64,000 nucleotides of DNA from positions 13,022,501-13,086,500 of the forward strand of contig OY821750.1 in assembly GCA_963682055.1 (NCBI GenBank), given 5' to 3'. This DNA is from Primula veris (lineage: Eukaryota; Streptophyta; Magnoliopsida; Ericales; Primulaceae). The notes below the pieces were generated by a model, which had not been told where the DNA came from, made no database searches, and saw nothing but the letters and a program-made list of their open reading frames with translations. The position numbers and the translations under genes are program-made. Position 1 is the first letter of the stretch. Every line of letters begins with the position of its first letter. Below are positions 57,628 to 64,000 of the stretch, piece after piece.

Positions 57628-58439
57628 GATACGCTAAGAGTGAATTAATTGAAGATCCGGTGACTAAATTGTTCACATTTTCAAATCTGGGGGAATAAAT
57701 GAAATTTATTATCGTGGATCAGCCCTATACAGTGCTATAAGTTACATTTCGTTTCAGATTAAAGATCAATATCGTTACTTAGTGCAAGATCAGATCCAGA
57801 CGGACCTCGCCTTGTCGTGACAAGAGAAGCGAAGCCCATTCTATTTGAGAAATTATAATAAGGCTGCACAAAAAGGGGGAAAGCCTCTCACAACATTATG
57901 TTATGAGACTGTTACTTCAGCCATCATTTTAATGCCTCATCAATGTGGCGGTTACCAGATGAACCTCAAACTATCAGAGCTTATATATATCAGAGCTTAT
58001 GCTTTGCGGCGCATCCATCTGCAATAAATAGGAACTTGCCATCTCAAGCCGTTTCTATTACAGTATAATCTTTTTCCATTTTTCCTTTTATTTTTATTTA
58101 TGAGTTGATGATTAGATAGGAAATCTAACTGAACTTCGAGAGTTATTATTGGATCATAGTTTCTTTTGTAAAGCCTTGGCATTCCATTTTGGGCTTGTCA
58201 CCAGTTTTTACTTATAGTTCTTGCAATCTGTAAACCTGGAGAATACATATAGTGAGGTTTAAGTTATAGATTAATGAATTCCTCAGATTTGAACCAAAAC
58301 CCTACTTCTACTTTAGTACCAAATTTTAATAAGCTTCTCCCTCTATATGTACAAAGGAAGTGAAAACAAGCTAGCAGACAACCCAATACTGTCTAACCGG
58401 GGACTCGGCAGAATCAAGCAAACAAATCCCCATCATCAG

Positions 58440-58732
58440 TGTTGGGTCGAAACGACCACTCACTCACATAAAATGACAACGCAAAATATAGAGAGAGAAA
58501 GAACTCTTATAATATCAAACTCAAACTAAATTTTGGTGTGCTTATAAATGGAAGTAGAGTACCTATTTATACTAAACTCAAGAGAACATCAAAGGTCTTG
58601 AGTTATCAACATTTATTCTACAAAAATCAAAAGACAACTTATTCATGCATCCATATCAAAGGTCTATGCATGTATCCGAAAGGTTCATGGCATTAAAGTA
58701 AACATTGAACCAAACAATTTATTATTTCAACA
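58440..58732 (-). mobile_element. Solo LTR (293 bp) with 5-bp target duplication
   Basis: Flanked by ATCAG (58435-58439 and 58733-58737). In sense it begins TGTTGAAATAATAAATTG, has a TATA box AGTATAAATAGG, and ends TTTCGACCCAACA. The matching position in the right arm (about 60200-60235) lacks it, confirming the borders. Confidence -1.
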
Positions 58733-58789
58733 ATCAGTACCATACACAAAGTCCAAAAAAATTAGATCTAAATATTCTGATTAATCGGT

Positions 58790-59445
58790 ACAAAATGTTT
58801 TTCCCGATGTGTCTAATGATATAATCATTATTAATCAAAACACAACCGTCGAGGCTGAAACCGCCTTCAGCGCTGGTTTCCCCTCGGATATACTTACAGA
58901 CGAGGAAATACATGTGGGGGTAGTTTCTGTAGTTGGGGGGATAGAGCAAATAAATTATGTACTCATAAGGTACCACATTATTACGCATGGCGTGAAAACG
59001 TGTGGAATTGAGTCTCGAAAGAGATGTTTATCGAAATTGTACATCCGTAGTGTAAAAAACTGTTGGAATCTTCTTATAACTATTTAGTTTAGTATGGGTA
59101 CATAAACTTTGGTGTTTCTCATGAAATAAGGGAGAAAATGCTCGTAAAACCAACAAAGTCAAGTGTAGTTATAATTGGTGTTGGTTTTGCGGGGTTGGCT
59201 GCTGCACTACAGCTAAGAAGATTTGGATTTGAAGTAATTGTTATGGAAGGCAGAAAAAGAGCGGGTGGGCGTGTAACACCTGGCAAGTCGAATAGGGTAA
59301 TAAATTTGCTGCTGATTTAGGAGGGAGTATATTACCAAGTACAATCGGGAACCCACATTGTAGTCTGGCTAAACAACTATTTTTCTCTCCATATACAATC
59401 AGAGACAAGTACCTTTATATAGGCAAGTTGGGAAACTTGTAAACC
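58790..59445 (+). pseudogene. FLD/LDL-like histone demethylase fragment A (SWIRM and start of amine oxidase domain)
   Basis: Plus-strand reading resembles plant LSD1-type lysine-specific histone demethylases. First comes a SWIRM-type stretch (ETAFSAGFPSDILTDEEI, then VVSVVGGIEQINYVLIRYHI, 58855-58985). After degenerate sequence comes the FAD-binding start of the amine oxidase domain: VVIIGVGFAGLAAALQLRRF, FEVIVMEGRKRAGGRV (59165-59275), with the GxGxxG region as GVGFAG. The normal enzymes remove methyl groups from histone H3K4 in the nucleus; FLD acts in flowering control. Stops and frame changes exclude function. The fragment ends at the centre of the inverted duplication. Confidence -1.
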
Positions 59446-59532
59446 CACTTAATTAAGAGGCACGTCACAAAATAAGAGACAAGTGCCCCTTAGTTTTTCT
59501 ACCTTCTACTTTTGAGTCCATATCTAGGTTTA
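59446..59532. other. Loop of the inverted duplication
   Basis: About 87 bp between the arms. It holds demethylase-like sequence that belongs to the right arm's reading (DSKVEG on the minus strand) and has no partner on the left. Confidence -1.
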
Positions 59533-60190
59533 CATGTTTCCCATCTTGTCTATATAACGGGCACTTGTGTATGATTTTGTGAAAAGAGAAAAATAGATGT
59601 TTCGCCAGAGTACAAAGTGGGTTCCTGAGAGTACTTGTTAATACACTACCTCCTAAATTATCAGCAAATTTATTACCCTTTTCGACTTGTCGGTATTTAA
59701 CACGCCCACCCGCTCTTTTTATGCCTTCCAAAACAATTACTTCTAATCCAAATCTCCTTACCTATCGTGCAACAGCCAACCCCGCCAAATCACCACCAAT
59801 TATAACTATTCTTGACTTTGTTTACTGGTATTTTCTCCCCTATTTCACGAGCAACCCCAAAGTTTATGTACACATACGAATCTAAATAATTATAAGCAGA
59901 TTCCAACAGTTTTCTACAATATGGAGGTACACTTGCGATAAACATCTCTTTCGAGACCCAACTCTACACGTTCTCACACCATTGCGTAATAATGTGGTTC
60001 CTTATGAGTATATACTTTATTTGCCCTATCCCTCCAACTACAGAAACTACCATATGTATTTTCTTGTTTGTATGTATATCCGAGGGAAATCAGTGGTGAG
60101 GGCGGTTTCAGCCTCGGCGGTTGTGTTTTTATTAATTATGATTATATCAACTTACACATCGGGAACAACGTTTAGTACACATAAATCATA
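59465..60190 (-). pseudogene. FLD/LDL-like histone demethylase fragment B
   Basis: Inverse partner of fragment A. Minus strand 59731-59465 reads MEGIKRAGGRVKYRQVEKGN, then NLGGSVLTSTLRNPLC and CPLYRQDGKHVNLDMDSKVE, matching the FAD-binding region of FLD/LDL proteins and extending further than A. Upstream (59880-60130), SWIRM-type traces are readable between stops. Confidence -1.
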
Positions 60191-61750
60191 ATATTTAGAT
60201 CTATATTTTTGGATTTGTGTCACGTAGTGAGGATGGGGATTTGTTTGCCTAGTTCTTTCGAGTCCCCGGTTGGGCAGTATTGGGTTGTCTGCTAGCTTGT
60301 TTTCGCTTCCTTTGTACAGATAGAGGGAGAAGCCTATTCAAATTAGGTCCTGATCAGGAGTAGGGTTTTGGTTTTGATCTGAGGAATTCATTAATCTATT
60401 ACTTAAACCTTACTATATGTATTCTTCAGGTTCACAGATTGCAAGAAACTATAAGTAGAACCTGGTGACAAGCCCAAAATGGAATGACAAGGCTTTATAA
60501 AAGAAACTATGATCCAATAATGACCCTCGAACTTCAGTTAGATTTCCTATCTAATCATCAACTAATAAATAAAAATAAAAGGAAAAAAGGAAAAGATAAC
60601 ATTGAAATAGAAACGGTTTGAGATGGCAAGTTCCTATTAAAGACGGCTGTGCCGCAAAGCATAAGCTCTGATATATTTATATGCTAACCTAAATGATATT
60701 ACGAGATTCATTTGGTAACCAGCACAGCGATGAGGCGTTAAAATGATGGCTTTCCCCCCTTGTGTGGAGCCTTATTATAATTTCTCCAATAGAATGGGCT
60801 TCGCTTCTCTTGTCACGACAAGGCAGTGTCCATTTGAATCTGATCTTACCCTAAGTAACGATATTGATCCTTGATCTGAGTATAAAAAAAAAAATTAACT
60901 TTTTTATTCCCTCAGAATTTGAAAATGTGAAAAATTTAGTCTATGGGTTTTTAATGAATTCACTCACGGCGTATCAGTCCTTAGCAGAAATGGATTTCTT
61001 CGATTAGCGGAGAATTTTGGCGAAGGAAGAAGCTTTATTAACAAAATCAGTAAAGTAAAACCAACAGAAAATATATAGTTTCTTCCCAAAAATTGGAAAT
61101 GAATTGAACAAGGAAAGAAAGTGTGCCAAGTAGGCACCTAATATCTTAAGCTGCCTCTCCTTCAAGAAAGCAAACTTCCTTCCCCACCCTATATCCTCTT
61201 TTCCAGAGGGCGTCAAATTTACAGTTTACATAAAGTCTATTATTCGTTTAAATTCTTCTTAAATACTCTAAATAATCATCTCATACATTTAGGTTTGTCA
61301 ATAATCAGAACATAGCACCAAAGAACTATTAGCTTATAGATACTATGTGATTGATATTCTGTAGGTGATATATAGCAAAAGAACAACTGTATTTGATAAA
61401 TACTCTGCGATATGCTTAGGGTCGACCCACTATACTTTATGTTCAGTTTTCTAAAATATTTCGTATTGGATATATTTAGCAAGGCCTGTTAACTATTCAG
61501 GAACCTACTTGATATGACATACACTAAAGTGAAAACACTTTATGAACATTAAAGCATGCGGAACTTTTCTCTTCTTTTTTTTTGTTAAGAGCTCGGGTAA
61601 GAAACTGAATGTCCCATTATTCTCTTCGACACATATACAGTAATCGCTTTGATGGTGCTTAAATTTGAAATGTGCAGCCAACACATGAACAATGTTGACA
61701 ACATGGATGTCAATTAATAAGTGGCATTATGAAATTCTAAAATATACAAA
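59533..61750 (-). repeat. Right arm of the inverted duplication
   Basis: About 2.2 kb inverse of 54895-59445, without the two LTR insertions. Beyond fragment B it carries the same non-coding upstream blocks: GGTGACAAGCCCAAAATGG at 60462, the GAATGGGCTTCGCTTCTC block at about 60792, and TGGCGAAGGAAGAAGC at 61018. Arms look roughly 80-90% alike by eye. Confidence -1.
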
Positions 61751-62049
61751 CAGCTGATGTTCCCTTAATTGGATAATATATCATTCAAATTTCTTCACAC
61801 CAAAAACAGCTATGCATTCATCTGAAAAGATATACTAAAGTGTACACGCAAGTAACAGTAGAAATGAAGGACACGGTCAAAAAATCCGATCGAGGGGAAA
61901 GTGTTATATTAATTTCAAGGTAATCCGTAAAGAATAAAACAGAAGAGAACTGAAAAAGTCAATCATCAATATTAAAAAGAGTAAGGTTAAACCTAAAGCA
62001 AGGTTAATACAATGGTGATGATCTAAGCACAACCAATAAATAACATTAA
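61751..62049. other. Unassigned DNA
   Basis: No feature recognised between the inverted duplication and the Tourist-like MITE. Confidence -1.
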
Positions 62050-62277
62050 GGCCATGTTTGTTTGCAGGATAGCATAAGAGGGTATAGTTTATAACTAGGT
62101 ATTATTAATGGGATAGATAATACCATCATATAGATGATATTAATTATACCCATTTATTAGCATAAATTATAGTATAATTAGTATTTTCTATTATATACAA
62201 TACCAAATAAGTTATAACATGGGTCACACGATACTAATAATCCTATACCACCTGTTATACCGCAAACAAACATGGCC
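62050..62277. mobile_element. Tourist-like (PIF/Harbinger) MITE, 228 bp
   Basis: Perfect 16-bp terminal repeats GGCCATGTTTGTTTGC, flanked by TAA duplications (62047-62049 and 62278-62280). Non-coding. Terminal sequence related to the MITE at 43825-44199. Confidence -1.
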
Positions 62278-62603
62278 TAATAGTACAAATGAGGACCAAA
62301 CAGATTTTTAAGGACACAAAATAAAAGGATAAATCACAATCATATATTCCCTTTTCCGCTTTCAATCTAATTAAGTGGAAAGCAATAAAACTTTTTGTAA
62401 CTTTCTCAGAAAATCTCTGAGCCGAGATAGAATATATAACAGAAAAACTCACTCATCCGTACTATAGTAATAATATAATACCTTGAACAAGGTAGACGGG
62501 ATATTGATGAGTTATACACCATGAATAGACACCAAACTAAGGAACATAATCTGACAAATAATGATATAAAAAAAGATAATTCAAATTCAAATATATTTAA
62601 TAT

Positions 62604-63646
62604 TCACTTTTTACCTCTAAGAATCTCAAGCACCCAAGTGACTGCATCAGTTGGAGGCATACCCTCAAATGTATGTGCAACTTCACCAGCCACCAAAGCA
62701 ATCAAAAGAGCACAACCAGCTACAGTTCCATAACTAAAAAAGATAAAAAAAAATCTCCTCGGGGCTTGGATCATCCGTGAGATGGCCAAAAGTGTCATGA
62801 TCAACGTCCCAAAACACCTCAGGAAATAGCATTACGAACTTGTTTAGCAAACCAAAACCTAGTCTTTTAATCCCATCCACACTGCAAACTAATGTTGATT
62901 TAGTGAGAATCAACTGTCGCAAACATGTCACTAATTCAAAAATCTGTCACAAAATTGTCACAAATTTACTAAACTGTTACAAACTCGTCACAAAAACCGT
63001 AACTAATAAATTTATCATAAAAAATACCGTCACCAATCCCGTACGTAGCTACTTGAGAATATATTTTGTAGTACCAGTTTCCTCTAAGGCAACTCTGGGA
63101 TAAAATTAATAGACCCGGTTTTCAAAACCTCTAATGGTATAGTACACAATATCATATCACCCTCGTAAGAAGAACCTTAGATGAGACTTGTGTCCCTGTG
63201 AAAACTTGCACCCACTACCAGAGACAAGTGCGCCTTATTTTTTCTACCTTTGAGTCTATAACGGGGTTTAGAGATTTCCCATATTGTCTATATAAGGGGC
63301 ACTTGTCTCTGATTTTACGAATAGAGAAAAATAGTTGTTAAGCCATAGTACAAAGTGGGTTTCCGAGAGTACTGGTTAAGACACTCCCTCCTAAATCAAC
63401 AACAAATTTATTACCCTTTTCGACTTGCCAGGAGTTAACACTCTCATCCGTTCTTTTTCTGCCTTCCAAAACAATTACTTCTAATCCTAATCTCCTTAGT
63501 TGTCGTGCAGAAGCCAACCCCGCCAAACCAGCCCTAACTATAACTATTCTCGACTTTATTGGTTTTACTGGTAGTTTCTCCCTTATTTCACTAGGAACCC
63601 CTTCCAAAAACTTTCTACAATATGGAGGTACAGATTCGATAAGCAT
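62604..63646 (-). pseudogene. FLD/LDL-like histone demethylase fragment C (N-terminal FAD region joined to C-terminal region)
   Basis: Third copy, same orientation as B. 63646-63338 reads EIREKLPVKPIKSRIVIV, RRLGLEVIVLEGRKR, VDLGGSVLTSTLGNPL (FAD-binding half). It continues in broken frames to a CPLY-like and DSKVE trace (about 63220). Then comes VILCTIPLEVLKTGSINFIPELP (about 63085-63150), interrupted by a 194-bp insertion, then DGIKRLGFGLLNK, MLFPEVFW, DTFGHLTDDP and ALLIALVAGE, PPTDAVTWVLEILRG (to 62604). A GTAAAAAG after ILRG could be the original splice donor. The middle of the amine oxidase domain (some hundreds of residues) is missing. Stops and frame changes rule out function. Confidence -1.
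62880..63073. mobile_element. 194-bp CACTA-like non-autonomous element
   Basis: Starts CACTGCAAACTAATG and ends, inverted, TACTACAAAATATATTC (CACTACAA-type terminus with one change). Flanked by CCA on both sides (62877-62879 and 63074-63076), the 3-bp duplication of CACTA elements. Removing it with one CCA rejoins the demethylase reading (RKLD-GIKRLGFG). Internal GTCACAAA and TGTTACAAAC words repeat, as in subterminal regions of such elements. Confidence -1.
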
Positions 63647-64000
63647 CTCTTTCGAAACTTCAGTTAGATTTCCTATCTAATCATCAACTGATAAATAAAA
63701 AATAAAAGTAAAAATGGGAAAAGATCATACTAAAATAGAAATGGCTTGAGATGGCAATGTTTCAGCTTCCTATTGGACGGTTGCGCCTCAAAGCATAAGC
63801 TCCGATATATTTATATGTAAACCTAAATGATAGTACAAGGTTCATCTCGTAACCAGGCCAGCAATGAGATGTTAGAATGATGGCTGAAGTAACCCAATCT
63901 GATAACATAATGTCATGGAAGGCTTTCCCACTTATGTGCAGCCTTATTCTAATTTTTAAAACAGAATGGGATTCACTTCTCCTTTTTGAGAAGGCAATGT
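63647..64000 (-). repeat. Further copy of the demethylase upstream block
   Basis: Direct-orientation match to the right arm (about 60530-60830): CAGTTAGATTTCCTATCTAA, GAGATGGCAA, GCATAAGCTC, GCAGCCTTATT. It continues past the window edge. Non-coding. Confidence -1.

Larger units (their letters stand above)
54895..59445 (+). repeat. Left arm of a large inverted duplication (FLD/LDL-like gene 5' region)
   Basis: Pairs in inverted orientation with 59533-61750. Matching landmarks: TTGACATCAATGTTGTCA (54928) with its inverse near 61700; GCCGGCCGCTTAAGATATTA (55402) near 61145; the TCGTGACAAGAGAAGCGAAG block (about 57815) near 60800; GGGCTTGTCACCAG near 60465; and the demethylase reading fragment. 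Removing the two LTR insertions (55590-57627 and 58440-58732) leaves about 2.2 kb, equal to the right arm. Apart from the coding part it is non-coding, probably upstream and intron sequence. Confidence -1.

Noticed and set aside
62521..62733. Plus-strand ORF of 70 codons
   Set aside because: Antisense to the demethylase fragment C exon, which has clear family motifs on the minus strand.

Overview
This is an AT-rich plant nuclear window, almost certainly from a eudicot. The evidence is a spliced plant-type gene, plant Ty1-copia and Ty3-gypsy retrotransposons with tRNA-iMet primer sites, plant hAT, CACTA-like and Tourist-like DNA transposons, and fragments of an LSD1-type histone demethylase gene of the FLD/LDL family. 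Family names come from recognising motifs by eye; no database search was run. There is no intact, clearly functional host gene. Most of the window is transposon sequence in several nested layers.

Layout. 1-2034 (minus): a NUCLEAR FUSION DEFECTIVE 4-like / nodulin-like major-facilitator gene, cut by the window edge, with an in-frame stop and a 1-bp frameshift. 3258-9144 and 29296-32963 (minus): two partly overlapping remnants of one chromovirus-type gypsy family. The left remnant has an open protease-integrase-chromodomain frame that lacks reverse transcriptase and RNase H. 9145-29295 (minus): a head-to-tail array of a SIRE-type copia element, made of a truncated gag, LTR, unit, LTR, unit, LTR. 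Each full unit carries gag-pol plus an extra 428-residue ORF between pol and the 3' LTR. The right LTR is followed by CAATG, the sequence found at the matching uninterrupted gypsy position.

32964-38433: a solo copia LTR, an LTR-like remnant, a long-TIR MITE and unassigned AT-rich DNA. 38442-41656 (plus): a complete hAT transposon with an 8-bp target duplication and an 811-codon transposase broken by one stop. 43825-44199: a Tourist-like MITE. 45290-51360: a LINE (minus) split by a decayed copia element (plus) that has no recognisable 5' LTR. 51361-53030: a gypsy LTR and gag remnant. 53236-54384: a solo LTR diverged from the SIRE family, with perfect 5-bp target duplications. 54450-54804: a long-TIR MITE.

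54895-61750: a large inverted duplication of the 5' part of an FLD/LDL-like gene (about 2.2 kb per arm once later insertions are removed, about 87-bp loop). The left arm was later hit by two LTR elements, now solo LTRs. A third copy of the demethylase fragment (62604-63646, continuing toward the right edge) was hit by a 194-bp CACTA-like element.

The most interesting signals are: (i) an 8-bp palindromic word, GTTGCAAC, and its variants, scattered through the LTRs, coding region and spacers of the SIRE elements and placed directly against the start codon of the extra ORF, with a second LTR family carrying a different repeated near-palindrome; (ii) the inverted FLD/LDL-like pseudogene, which could give hairpin RNA if transcribed; and (iii) the hAT element whose only visible coding lesion is one nonsense codon.
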